From NCBI GenBank assembly GCA_018000995.1, contig JAGNIU010000010.1:1-64000 (forward strand): a stretch of DNA of 64,000 nt. Reading direction: 5' to 3'. The stretch comes from Bacteroidia bacterium. GTDB taxonomy: Bacteria; Bacteroidota; Bacteroidia; B-17B0; Aurantibacillaceae. Every line of letters starts with the position of its first letter. The first letter of the stretch is position 1. The notes beneath the pieces are model-generated. The model made no database searches. It was given only the letters and a program-made list of their open reading frames with translations, and was not told the origin of the DNA. A program made the translations under genes and the position numbers. This document shows, in pieces, positions 15,642-24,165 of the stretch.

Positions 15642-17255
15642 ATGAACGAAATTGGATTAAAAGCAACAAACGTAAGCGTAGCAGATCTTGGATTATCTAA
15701 CGTTGAAACGGCTTACTGGAATCTATCTCCTGAAGAATTAGTAAAAGAAACCTTAAACCTTAAACAAGGTGTTTTAACCGATGTTGGGGCTTTAGCAGTT
15801 GATACCGGCGAATTTACAGGCCGCTCACCTAAAGATAAATTTGTAGTGGTTGATGATAACACCAAAGATTCAGTTTGGTGGGGTGATGTAAACAACCGCT
15901 TCGATAAAGATAAATTTGAAGTGCTTCACAAACGCATGTTGAAGTATTTTGAAGGAAAAAAAGTTTGGGTACGTGATTCATACGCTTGTGCAGATCCGAA
16001 ATACAGAATCAATATCCGCGTTGTGACTGAAACGCCTTGGAGCAATTTATTCGCAAACAATTTATTTTTACGTCCAACCCAAGAAGAAATTAAAACTTTC
16101 AAACACGATTGGTTAATTTTAAACGCTCCGGATTATAAAGCAGATCCTGCAATCGACGGCACTCGTCAGCATAACTTCGCTATTATTGATTTCACCCGCA
16201 AAATGATTTTAATTGGTGGAACTGCTTACACAGGTGAAATTAAAAAAGGAATTTTCGCTGTATTAAATTATATTTTACCTCACGAGAAAAAAGTTTTATC
16301 AATGCACTGTTCTGCTAACATTGGCAAATCAGGTGACACTGCTATTTTCTTTGGTTTATCAGGTACAGGTAAAACAACTTTATCAGCTGATCCAAACCGT
16401 AAATTAATTGGTGATGACGAACATGGTTGGTCTGATAATGGTGTGTTTAACTTTGAAGGTGGTTGCTACGCAAAGTGTGTAGATTTATCAGCAGAAAAAG
16501 AACCACAAATTTTTGGTGCAATTAAAGCAGGTTCATTATTAGAAAACATTAATTTCTATGAAGGAACAAAAACCGTTGATTATACAAACATCAAGAAAAC
16601 TGAAAACACTCGTGTAAGTTATCCTTCACATTATATCGACAATGCAGTTACTCCTGCAGTTGGAGATATTCCTAAAAATATTTTCTTCTTAACTTGTGAT
16701 GCATTTGGTGTATTACCTCCAATTTCAAAATTAACGCCAGCGCAAGCGATGTACCATTTTATTAGTGGTTACACTGCAAAGGTTGCAGGTACTGAAATGG
16801 GAATTACAGAACCTACATTAACTTTCTCAGCTTGTTTCGGAAAAGTATTTTTACCATTACACCCTACTCAATATGCTGAGTTATTAGGTGAGAAATTGAA
16901 AAAACATAACGTTAACGTTTGGTTATTAAACACCGGATGGGTTGGCGGAAAATATGGCGTAGGAAGTCGTATTAAATTATCATACACCCGTTCATTAATT
17001 ACAGCAGCATTAAACGGAGAGTTAGATAAAGTAGAATACGGTTCAACTCCATTCTTCAAATTAAATTTCCCTAAATCATGTACAGGTGTTCCGGCAGAAA
17101 TATTAGAGCCGAAAAATGCTTGGAAAGATAAAGACGCATTTACACAAACAGCACAAAGCTTAGCTAATTCATTCGTGAAAAATTTCGAGCAATACGCTTC
17201 AGCAGCCAACGCCGAAATTTTAGCAGCAGCCCCACAAGCAGAAGTAACTGCTTAG
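15642..17255 (+). CDS. pckA: ATP-dependent phosphoenolpyruvate carboxykinase
   Basis: The 537-residue enzyme is full length. 'TGEFTGRSPKDKFVV' is the N-terminal substrate motif. 'MHCSANIG' lies before the P-loop 'FFGLSGTGKTTLSADP' at about residues 236-250. 'LIGDDEHGWSDNGVFNFEGGCYAK' carries the metal and kinase-2 motifs, and 'ENTRVSYP' contains the conserved arginine. It converts oxaloacetate and ATP to PEP, CO2 and ADP at the start of gluconeogenesis. In anaerobic growth it may run in reverse. The gene is monocistronic, flanked by terminators on both sides. Confidence 0.97.
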   Translation: MNEIGLKATNVSVADLGLSNVETAYWNLSPEELVKETLNLKQGVLTDVGALAVDTGEFTGRSPKDKFVVVDDNTKDSVWWGDVNNRFDKDKFEVLHKRMLKYFEGKKVWVRDSYACADPKYRINIRVVTETPWSNLFANNLFLRPTQEEIKTFKHDWLILNAPDYKADPAIDGTRQHNFAIIDFTRKMILIGGTAYTGEIKKGIFAVLNYILPHEKKVLSMHCSANIGKSGDTAIFFGLSGTGKTTLSADPNRKLIGDDEHGWSDNGVFNFEGGCYAKCVDLSAEKEPQIFGAIKAGSLLENINFYEGTKTVDYTNIKKTENTRVSYPSHYIDNAVTPAVGDIPKNIFFLTCDAFGVLPPISKLTPAQAMYHFISGYTAKVAGTEMGITEPTLTFSACFGKVFLPLHPTQYAELLGEKLKKHNVNVWLLNTGWVGGKYGVGSRIKLSYTRSLITAALNGELDKVEYGSTPFFKLNFPKSCTGVPAEILEPKNAWKDKDAFTQTAQSLANSFVKNFEQYASAANAEILAAAPQAEVTA

Positions 17256-17273
17256 TATTTTTAGTCCTTAAAC

Positions 17274-17309
17274 AAAAAGCCATCTGCGTTACGCGGATGG
17301 CTTTTTTTT
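17274..17309 (+). terminator. Rho-independent terminator after pckA
   Basis: The stem GCCATCTGCG (17279-17288) pairs with CGCGGATGGC (17292-17301) with one T-G wobble and a 3-nt loop. It is preceded by five A and followed by eight T. Confidence 0.9.
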
Positions 17310-17362
17310 ATTACTGTAAAATACCTTGCTCAATAACTAAACTGTACAAGAAATTCAAAATT

Positions 17363-18439
17363 TTAATTTAGCGAGAAAGAATACATTTTTCCTAATCCAT
17401 AAAAAGTATATTCACCAGGAACCATACTTCCGCTAACTACAATTTCATAATAACCGTCTTTAACCTTATTAAAATTAATAGGTACATCATTATCGTGTCT
17501 TTCGCTTGTTGAACCACCGGCAAAAGCTGCAGAAGTGCTTGTAAAACCTGCCATGTGTCGACCCGGGTTATTCTTTCCTTTTATCTCAAATCTTACTAGT
17601 CTGAATAAATCAACAGGATTACTACCCTCTCCTATTCTTACGAGAAAAGAATTATTTTTACTTGAACTTAAAACAACATCAGATGTTGGTCCTTGAATAA
17701 CCCAAAAGCTTGTTGCCTTTGCGTAACCAAATCCACCACTTGTGGCAGTTTTCATTTCTGGAGTGTCGTATTCTAAAGCTTTAATAGAATTATTTCCCTT
17801 ATCCCAATAATAAACCTGATGAACAAACTCAATAGCCGGAACCGAACTGCCTGATGTATTTACTTCAGTAGTTGAAGATTTTTCATTTGCAGAAGATGAA
17901 CCTCCTTTGAGTGCATTCAATTCTTTTTTTAGAGCAGAAGCTTTTGCATAATCTTCTACCGCAACTGCTTTATCAATATCAGTCTCTAATTTTTTAATTT
18001 TTTCTGTGTTCCCATCACTTGTTCCTGATTTTGCTGTTGAATTATCACCCTTAAGAACGCTTAATTCCTTCTTTAATGCACTTGCTTTGGCATAATCTTC
18101 AGCAGCGACTGCAACCTTAATCTCATCTTCAAGTTTCTTAATTTTGTCGGCATTCTGATTAGTATTACTATTAACCTTTAGTTTTTTTAATTGCTCCTTT
18201 AAGGAAGCTGCCTTTTCAAAATCTTCAGCATTTTTAGCAGCATCCAATTGAGTTCTTAAACTAATAGCATTTTTATAAACTGCAGCGTCAGACATATTGT
18301 CTTTTTCAACAGCTTCTTTTTTCTTCTGCTCTAGCTCCGGCAAAGTATAATCAACTATTTGTTTTTGAGAGAATGATTGAATAGAAATAAAAAGAATAAT
18401 AAGCACAAAACTCTTTCTGGTAAATAAAAAAGAATCCAT
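17363..18439 (-). CDS. Secreted protein with four UVR-like helical-hairpin repeats
   Basis: I start at the ATG at 18439, which opens a signal peptide (MDSFLFTRKSFVLIILFISI then QSFSQ), giving 358 residues. The frame runs on to 18556, and an ATG at 18457 is also possible. Four repeats of about 30 residues follow (about 33-60, 62-88, 99-130, 145-178) with the pattern 'LExxixxAVaxEDYakAsaLKKEL'. This is close to the UVR motif of UvrB/UvrC and ClpC. The C-terminal half (about 195-358) is beta-rich and unrecognised. The same repeat type occurs in the locus at 26-30 kb. DNA repair is unlikely for an exported protein. Confidence 0.7.
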   Translation of the reverse strand: MDSFLFTRKSFVLIILFISIQSFSQKQIVDYTLPELEQKKKEAVEKDNMSDAAVYKNAISLRTQLDAAKNAEDFEKAASLKEQLKKLKVNSNTNQNADKIKKLEDEIKVAVAAEDYAKASALKKELSVLKGDNSTAKSGTSDGNTEKIKKLETDIDKAVAVEDYAKASALKKELNALKGGSSSANEKSSTTEVNTSGSSVPAIEFVHQVYYWDKGNNSIKALEYDTPEMKTATSGGFGYAKATSFWVIQGPTSDVVLSSSKNNSFLVRIGEGSNPVDLFRLVRFEIKGKNNPGRHMAGFTSTSAAFAGGSTSERHDNDVPINFNKVKDGYYEIVVSGSMVPGEYTFYGLGKMYSFSLN

Positions 18440-18841
18440 TGTTTTTTGATAAATCATAGTTAAAGTTTTAAGATGAATAGATTTTACAAGTTTGTAAAGT
18501 AAAGAAAATTTAGCTCTACAAAAAAAGTTCATAAAAAAACTGCAGTAGATACTCATAAATTAGTATCCCATCCAAATTTTTATTCAAATCCAAGGAAAAT
18601 TAGTATTAGTCGGGTTTAATAACATTTTTGAGGGGATAAAAAGATTACTTGTCGATAATGAACAAATGAATACTATAATAGCTACTCAGTTCAATTTTCG
18701 CAACAGCAAAATATTTAGCGAATAAAGTTTTTATTATTTAATAAATACGTTATTATTGTATGGCACTTAAATACAAGACTGTGATACTCTTCTTATTAAG
18801 CACATACCCCCTAACCTTCAATTTCAGGCGTTCTATTTTAT
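18440..18841. other. 402-bp gene-free divergent control region
   Basis: This stretch separates the leftward UVR-repeat gene from the rightward hydrolase/regulator pair. It is AT-rich, with no convincing open frame apart from the non-coding upstream extension of the left gene. I see no strong palindrome and no clear TAnnTTTG match near either start. It presumably carries both promoters, but I cannot place them. Confidence 0.5.
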
Positions 18842-19648
18842 ATGCTTAATAAAGTAGTTATTGATAATATTAATATTTATACCCGTGGTGATGTAAGAAA
18901 CGGAGCCTTGGTTTTTATACATGGAAATTCACTTAGCGCAATTACGTTTAAAAAACAATTTGAATTACTTCCAGATTATATTCCATTAGTAGCTTTTGAT
19001 TTGCCCGGACATGGTTTATCTGCAAGACATGATGACTACGAAGATGTTTATTGCATTCCGGGCTATATCCGTTCTCTGCAAACCGTTATTAAATCTCTTC
19101 AATTAGATAATTTTATTTTGGTTGGTCATTCATTAGGCGGCCATATTGCTATTCAAGCATCTGAAAATATAAAGGGATTAAAAGGTCTTATGGTTTTTGG
19201 AACCCCTCCAATAGGTATGCCTCCTGAAATGGATCAAATGTTTTTACCAAACCCTCAAATGAGTTTATTATTTTCAAATACAATAAATTCTGAAGATGCT
19301 CTAAAATTAAGTGCAGAATTTATACATTCTAACACTGAACTTATTGCTGAATTAGCCGAAATAATAACCACAACTGACGGCAAGGCGCGAGAAAATTTAG
19401 GCGTATCGATTAGTAAAGGACAATTTAGCAACGAAAAAGAAATATTAAATAATTTTAAAGCTCCCATTGCCATTTTACAAGGAGAAAACGAAAGATTCGT
19501 AAATGCTCTTTATTTGAATAATCTTGATATACCAAGCCTCTGGAAGAAGAATATCATTCAGATTACAGGAGCCGGACATATTCCTCAAATGGAAAATACA
19601 AAAGAATTTAATTCAGCTATATCCGAGCTATACTCTCATGTCTTTTAA
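18842..19648 (+). CDS. Alpha/beta hydrolase, adjacent to a PAS regulator
   Basis: The 268-residue cytoplasmic protein has 'VFIHGNSLSAITF' (oxyanion loop), 'VAFDLPGHGLS', nucleophile elbow 'GHSLGGH' (Ser about 97) and a C-terminal 'GAGHIPQME' (His about 246). The acidic triad position reads 'QGENERFVN', so glutamate appears to replace the usual aspartate. Length and layout resemble RsbQ/KAI2-type small hydrolases. RsbQ serves a PAS-containing partner in Bacillus, and here the next gene, 2 nt downstream, encodes a PAS-LuxR protein. I infer that the hydrolase may make or bind the ligand of that regulator. The substrate is unknown. Confidence 0.8.
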   Translation: MLNKVVIDNINIYTRGDVRNGALVFIHGNSLSAITFKKQFELLPDYIPLVAFDLPGHGLSARHDDYEDVYCIPGYIRSLQTVIKSLQLDNFILVGHSLGGHIAIQASENIKGLKGLMVFGTPPIGMPPEMDQMFLPNPQMSLLFSNTINSEDALKLSAEFIHSNTELIAELAEIITTTDGKARENLGVSISKGQFSNEKEILNNFKAPIAILQGENERFVNALYLNNLDIPSLWKKNIIQITGAGHIPQMENTKEFNSAISELYSHVF

Positions 19649-19650
19649 TT

Positions 19651-20391
19651 ATGTCCGAGAAAAAAAGTGATATATTTCAATATCTAAGTTCATTAGAACA
19701 AAAATTATCACTTAGAAAATTTGTTCGCAGGTCTCTTAAAGACATTGAGAATTATCCTCTGGCAAAAGGACAAGCGCATTATATTTTAGATTTCAGCAAA
19801 AGTACAGTTAGTTATCAGAAAGGTATAGAAGAATTATTAGGCTATTCACCGGAAGAGTTCTCATTTAAATTGGCTGCAAGTTATTTTCATCCCGATGATG
19901 CTGACATAGTTACCCGATTAATGAAAGCTACTTTGATGTTTGCTTCTGAAAATGACGTAAGTAAAAACGTTTCCTTTTCTTTGATTTACAGAATAAAGAA
20001 GAAGGATGGTAGTTTTATAAAAGTATTTCGTCAATCCAATACTTTTGATGTTGACGAACAAGGAAAAATAATAAGCAATCTATCTGTGATATCCGATATT
20101 ACTTTTTTAAGCACAGTCTCGAAAGTTGAATGGAGATTTGAAGCACCCGGACTAGATCAAGAGAAATTCAGGGAATACGTAACAAAAGAATACAAAGGTT
20201 TTTTTTCAGAAAAGGAAAAGAATGTTATTCAGTTGCTCAATCAAGGTTTGTCGAGTAAAGAAGCCGCCGAAAAATTACAATTAAGCAAACACACAGTAGA
20301 TACTCACAGAAGAAAAATACTTAAGAAAGCTCAATGTAAAAACACAGTAGAGCTTATAAATTTTTGCAAACATAACGGGATAATTAATTAA
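19651..20391 (+). CDS. PAS domain-LuxR type transcriptional regulator
   Basis: The 246-residue protein has a PAS fold at about residues 40-160. 'GIEELLGYSPEEF' and 'FHPDDADIV' are followed by the PAC strand 'YRIKKKDGSFIKVFRQSNTF'. A LuxR/GerE helix-turn-helix occupies about 178-240 ('FSEKEKNVIQLLNQGLSSKEAAEKLQLSKHTVDTHRRKILKKAQ'). There is no receiver domain, so control should come through the PAS ligand. It is cotranscribed with the hydrolase (2-nt gap). A 24-bp palindrome begins at its stop codon. It probably controls itself or the envelope locus downstream. Confidence 0.88.
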   Translation: MSEKKSDIFQYLSSLEQKLSLRKFVRRSLKDIENYPLAKGQAHYILDFSKSTVSYQKGIEELLGYSPEEFSFKLAASYFHPDDADIVTRLMKATLMFASENDVSKNVSFSLIYRIKKKDGSFIKVFRQSNTFDVDEQGKIISNLSVISDITFLSTVSKVEWRFEAPGLDQEKFREYVTKEYKGFFSEKEKNVIQLLNQGLSSKEAAEKLQLSKHTVDTHRRKILKKAQCKNTVELINFCKHNGIIN

Positions 20392-20411
20392 TACTCATTA
20401 ATGAGTATTAA
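20388..20411. promoter_or_regulatory. 24-bp perfect palindrome, candidate operator
   Basis: The sequence is a perfect inverted repeat of the half-site TTAATACTCATT with no spacer, overlapping the TAA stop of the PAS-LuxR gene. The AT content and lack of a T run make it a poor terminator. Its place between the regulator and the first lipoprotein gene suits a LuxR-type dimer site or a promoter operator for the downstream locus. Confidence 0.5.
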
Positions 20412-20499
20412 AATGAAGAGATTTCTATTTTTAATTTAAGATAATTTTATAATCTACTGCCATTACAATTTTTTTTATATTTTTGAAAAAAACCCTTTT

Positions 20500-21060
20500 A
20501 TGAAACTAAATCCCACAATTACACTCTCCGTTCTAGCATTGATGTTAAGCGTTAATGCCTGTAAACCAAAGAAAAGTCTTCAAAAATCTGAAGGATCAGT
20601 TGAGATTACCAACATACCATTAAGCACAAAGGAGTATAAAACCAATAAAGATTATTTCAGAGCAACAACGAGTGGAAAAAGCCCTGATATGGCAGCATCA
20701 AAAAAGATTGCCATGTTGAATGCTAAAAGTGAAATGGCAAGTAGCATCCAGTCAACCGTTAAAAAAGTTTCTGAACAATACACCAATCAGGTAACTGTAG
20801 GAAACAAAATGGAATTTGAAGCGAAATTTGAAGAGTTACAGCGCGAAGTTGTAAGCCAAAAAATGTCGGACGTGAGAATTGCCGGTGAAAAAATCCTTAA
20901 GCAACCTGATGGTTCTTTCGAATATTGGATTTGTTTGGAAATGGCTAAAGATGCTATTCTTAACGGCATTCAGAATAGCGACAAGAACAAGTTGAATTAC
21001 GATAAGAAGAAGTACGAAGAGATATTTAACCAGGAAATGCAAAAACTGGAGGGACAATAA
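20500..21060 (+). CDS. LPP20 family lipoprotein
   Basis: The 186-residue product has a type II signal with lipobox LSVNAC (cysteine about 21). The LPP20 pattern follows: 'SKKIAMLNAKSEMASSIQSTVKKV', a helix of regularly spaced alanines, and later 'YWICLEMAK'. The C-terminus ('YDKKKYEEIFNQEMQKLEGQ') is nearly the same as that of the LPP20 protein at 23620 ('FNKERFERIFNEEIEKLEKK'), a shared tail that marks them as partners. The family includes Helicobacter Lpp20 and Vibrio FlgP. A hairpin separates it from the caspase gene. Confidence 0.82.
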   Translation: MKLNPTITLSVLALMLSVNACKPKKSLQKSEGSVEITNIPLSTKEYKTNKDYFRATTSGKSPDMAASKKIAMLNAKSEMASSIQSTVKKVSEQYTNQVTVGNKMEFEAKFEELQREVVSQKMSDVRIAGEKILKQPDGSFEYWICLEMAKDAILNGIQNSDKNKLNYDKKKYEEIFNQEMQKLEGQ

Positions 21061-21081
21061 TCCTTAAGAACACTGAAAAGT

Positions 21082-21116
21082 AAAATGCCATAGCAGAAAA
21101 AAGCGTGGCATTTTAT
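21082..21116 (+). terminator. Hairpin (attenuator or terminator) after the LPP20 gene
   Basis: The perfect 9-bp stem AAAATGCCA (21082-21090) / TGGCATTTT (21106-21114) has a 15-nt loop and a short T-rich tail. It ends 16 nt before the caspase-domain gene, so it may reduce rather than stop read-through. Confidence 0.55.
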
Positions 21117-21130
21117 TTTAAATACATCCC

Positions 21131-23617
21131 ATGAAAAAGTTTTTATCAATATATTTTGTTCTTACATGCAGCTTCTTCTATGCGCAAAGCATTAAGCTGA
21201 TAAAAACTTTATCGATAGGCTCTGAGTCTATTAAAAATATCAGTATTAGCGGGCATTGCAAATATATTGGCGCATCTACTGTATCAAAAGTAAAAATATG
21301 GAATCTTGCCTCTGGAAAAGAATTTGACATCGCATCTACAAAAGATCTTGTTCATTTTGGTAATAGCACCGGACTTGTTCTAACCAATTCCTATAGCAAC
21401 ATAAAAATAGTTGACGTTTCTACAGGCAAACTCAATTTGGAGTTAGAAGGAAAACAAGAGATCATGAATGATGCAAAATTCAGCACTGGTTTGAGTTTTA
21501 TATTTACTATTGGCGAAAGTGGTAAAGTTCATATGTGGAGTTCTAAAGACGGATCTTTAATAAACTCTATCAGCGCTTCCGAATCAGCCCTTACAAAATT
21601 ATCAGTTAGCTATTCCAGTAAATACTTAGCGGTGGCTGATATTAATAAAACCATTTATCTTATCGATGTTCCAAATGCAGCTGTTATAAAAACAATTACT
21701 CTTGAAGAAGATATTAAGCAATTACATTTTAGCAGGGATGAAGAACTCATCTACTTCGTAACAGATGACAATAAACTTTATTCAAATAAAGTTTTTGAAA
21801 GAGATGTAGATAATCTATACATCACCAAAGCAAAGTGCATCGATATATCAACCGATGGGAAAATAATGGCCTTAGGCAATATGGATAATGGCATAAGCTT
21901 TGTCACATTATCTAACAAACCTATTTCTAAAACAGAAAACGGAACTGCTTCCATTACTGATATTAGCTGGAGCAAAGACGGAAAATTAATATGTGGCTCT
22001 TATGCTAACGGAAAAGTCAACCTTTTTGATGTAAGCGGATTCAATCTACCTCCAACAGATTTTTACCTGAAAAATTTTATTCCAAAATTGAGTATCTCTG
22101 AAGTAGGTTTAATTGACGAGAACCAAAATAAAGTAACAGAATTAAATGAAAAAGCTAAACTTGCAATTTCACTTACCAACTCAGGAAAAATCGAATTGAC
22201 AGATTTACTTATTCAGGTTTTACCTTTATCAGGCAATATTAAGTATAGCACAAAAGACACAATCGCCATTGGAAGAATTGAACCATCCGAATCAGCAAAA
22301 GTTATTGTACCATTAACAAAAGTTGTTTCATCAACCCGTGAATCTTTAAAGCTAATTGTAAGAGACAGAAATAATAAAGTTTATGGTGACACCATTAAGT
22401 TCAATAAGAATTTTGAATTTCAGGGCTCAACAGGACTTTCACTTAATGAGCACAGCATCATCTCAGATAATAATAAGATCCAAAAAGGAAAACAATTTAA
22501 ACTTAAAGTAACCTTCATAAATAAAGGGAAGACTGCTGTTTCAAACATCAGAGCATCTTTATTACTACCAAAGAACATCACTGTTTATGAAGATAAAAAA
22601 CTAGCGATCGCTACTTTAAACTCCGAAGAAGCTAATTCTCTTGAATTCGGATTAATCACCAGCGAGAATTACGGATCCAATACTATTCCGCTTAAGATTC
22701 ATGTTTATACAAATGCCGGAGCAGAAGATTTTCCCTTGGTACTGAATATTGATAATAATGATGTTGCCGTTGTTACCCACGAAACAAATACAAATCAAAA
22801 TACAAATAGTGGCGGCGACGAAAAATTAATGAGAGGAAGTGCTGATCCCATGAAAGGCATTAATATGTCTAACGCATCAAAAGAATTAAAACCGGGAAAA
22901 TATTACGCTTTAATTATCGGCATCGATAATTACAAAGGAAGCTGGGCAGCCTTAAAGAATGCTGTTAATGATGCAAAAGCTGTTGAATCCATGCTCAAAA
23001 CAAAATACAAGTTCGAATCCATTAAAGCGCTTTACAACGAACAGGCCACCCGTACACAAATTATTACTCAATTGGAATGGCTTTCAGATAACATAAAAGA
23101 AAACGATAACCTCCTAATTTACTATTCAGGACACGGAGAATATAAAAAACAATTGAATAAAGGATTTTGGGTGCCGTGCGACGCAACTACTACTTCCACC
23201 TCGCAATTCATTTCCAATTCGGATTTACAAACTTTTTTGGGAGGTATAAAATCAAAACACACATTACTTATTTCGGATGCTTGCTTTAGTGGTGATATTT
23301 TTAGAGGTAATACGGTTTCTGTACCATTTGAAAACAGTGAGAAATATTATACCAACATCTATGAAAAAATCTCCCGCCAGGCTATTTCATCAGGGGGATT
23401 AGAGCCTGTGATGGATGGTGGAAAAGACGGGCATTCTGTTTTTGCTTATTATTTACTTAAAACCTTAAATGCAAATTCAAGTAAGTATTTTGATTCTAGT
23501 CAGCTATTTGAGCAAATAAAAATTCCGGTTATTAATAACTCCGAGCAAACACCAATTTTTAATTCTATTAAAAGTACCGGAGACGAAGGCGGACATTTTA
23601 TTTTTATTAAAAAGTAA
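21131..23617 (+). CDS. Exported WD40-like / caspase-fold (peptidase C14) protein
   Basis: The 828-residue protein has a signal peptide (MKKFLSIYFVLTCSFFYAQ). A WD40-like propeller spans about 20-310 ('HMWSSKDGSLINSIS', 'DISWSKDGKLICGSYANGKVNLFDVSG'). Two CARDB-like beta domains follow at about 320-550. A caspase/metacaspase domain starts at about 590 ('YYALIIGIDNYKG'), with the catalytic dyad His 668 ('YYSGHGE') and Cys 718 ('SDACFSGD'). The dyad is intact, so it is probably an active cysteine protease or a caspase-like scaffold. The signal peptide places it in the periplasm or at the surface. It lies 2 nt before an LPP20 gene and a CsgG gene, suggesting one envelope complex. Confidence 0.87.
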   Translation: MKKFLSIYFVLTCSFFYAQSIKLIKTLSIGSESIKNISISGHCKYIGASTVSKVKIWNLASGKEFDIASTKDLVHFGNSTGLVLTNSYSNIKIVDVSTGKLNLELEGKQEIMNDAKFSTGLSFIFTIGESGKVHMWSSKDGSLINSISASESALTKLSVSYSSKYLAVADINKTIYLIDVPNAAVIKTITLEEDIKQLHFSRDEELIYFVTDDNKLYSNKVFERDVDNLYITKAKCIDISTDGKIMALGNMDNGISFVTLSNKPISKTENGTASITDISWSKDGKLICGSYANGKVNLFDVSGFNLPPTDFYLKNFIPKLSISEVGLIDENQNKVTELNEKAKLAISLTNSGKIELTDLLIQVLPLSGNIKYSTKDTIAIGRIEPSESAKVIVPLTKVVSSTRESLKLIVRDRNNKVYGDTIKFNKNFEFQGSTGLSLNEHSIISDNNKIQKGKQFKLKVTFINKGKTAVSNIRASLLLPKNITVYEDKKLAIATLNSEEANSLEFGLITSENYGSNTIPLKIHVYTNAGAEDFPLVLNIDNNDVAVVTHETNTNQNTNSGGDEKLMRGSADPMKGINMSNASKELKPGKYYALIIGIDNYKGSWAALKNAVNDAKAVESMLKTKYKFESIKALYNEQATRTQIITQLEWLSDNIKENDNLLIYYSGHGEYKKQLNKGFWVPCDATTTSTSQFISNSDLQTFLGGIKSKHTLLISDACFSGDIFRGNTVSVPFENSEKYYTNIYEKISRQAISSGGLEPVMDGGKDGHSVFAYYLLKTLNANSSKYFDSSQLFEQIKIPVINNSEQTPIFNSIKSTGDEGGHFIFIKK

Positions 23618-23619
23618 AG

Positions 23620-24165
23620 ATGAGATACAGATTTATAATAACATACTTAATAACCTTTTCTACTTTGCTTTCAGTCGCACAAAAAGTTAAAGAAGTTTCA
23701 TCATCGCAATTTCCATGTCAGGGAATAGAGTTTAACTCAGACAAAAATCATTTGAGAGGTTCGGGTTACGCTGAGAGCAGCGACCCTACAATTGCGCGAG
23801 AAAAAGCAGTTATACTTGCTAAAGAAGCATTAGCCGCTTCTATAAAATCTCAAATTGATGTTGTAACTACCCTTTATACAAAATCAACTAATAATCCACA
23901 GGAATATACTAAAGAGTTTGAGAACATTAACGCTGAAACAATTGATGAAACTATAGAAGGTGTTAATGTGATTTGTCAGAAACAAGAAAAACTAAAAAAT
24001 AAAAATACAAAATATTATATAGCATGTGAAATTGGCACACTTCCTTTAATAACAAAAATTGAAGAAAAAGTATATTCCAATAAAAATTTAAAGGTTGATT
24101 TTAATAAAGAAAGATTTGAACGCATTTTTAATGAGGAAATTGAAAAACTAGAAAAGAAACAATGA
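23620..24165 (+). CDS. LPP20-like exported protein
   Basis: The 181-residue product has a signal peptide cleaved near 'LLSVAQ' (residue 21), with no lipobox. The LPP20 core contains 'LRGSGYAESSDPTIAREKAVILAKEALAASIKSQIDVV' and 'KYYIACEIGTLPLI'. Its C-terminal helix matches the lipoprotein at 20500. It begins 2 nt after the caspase gene and ends with an ATGA overlap with the CsgG gene, so the three are one transcriptional unit. It likely forms part of a periplasmic or outer-membrane assembly. Confidence 0.78.
   Translation: MRYRFIITYLITFSTLLSVAQKVKEVSSSQFPCQGIEFNSDKNHLRGSGYAESSDPTIAREKAVILAKEALAASIKSQIDVVTTLYTKSTNNPQEYTKEFENINAETIDETIEGVNVICQKQEKLKNKNTKYYIACEIGTLPLITKIEEKVYSNKNLKVDFNKERFERIFNEEIEKLEKKQ

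Noticed and set aside
15331-15669. 112-codon leftward frame across the small lipoprotein and the pckA start
   Set aside because: It crosses a terminator and the pckA promoter and has no protein-like features.
17363-18439. UVR repeats as evidence for a DNA-repair protein
   Set aside because: The product is exported and lacks nuclease or helicase domains; uvrA is elsewhere in the window and unrelated to this locus.
21131-23617. Caspase protein as a cytoplasmic anti-phage or cell-suicide effector
   Set aside because: It has a clear signal peptide and lies among exported proteins, so a cytoplasmic abortive-infection role is unlikely.
20500-24165. LPP20/CsgG genes as flagellar FlgP/FlgO genes or a curli system
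   Set aside because: No flagellar or curli (CsgA, B, E, F) genes are present, and the CsgG-like protein lacks a lipobox and has a TPR tail.
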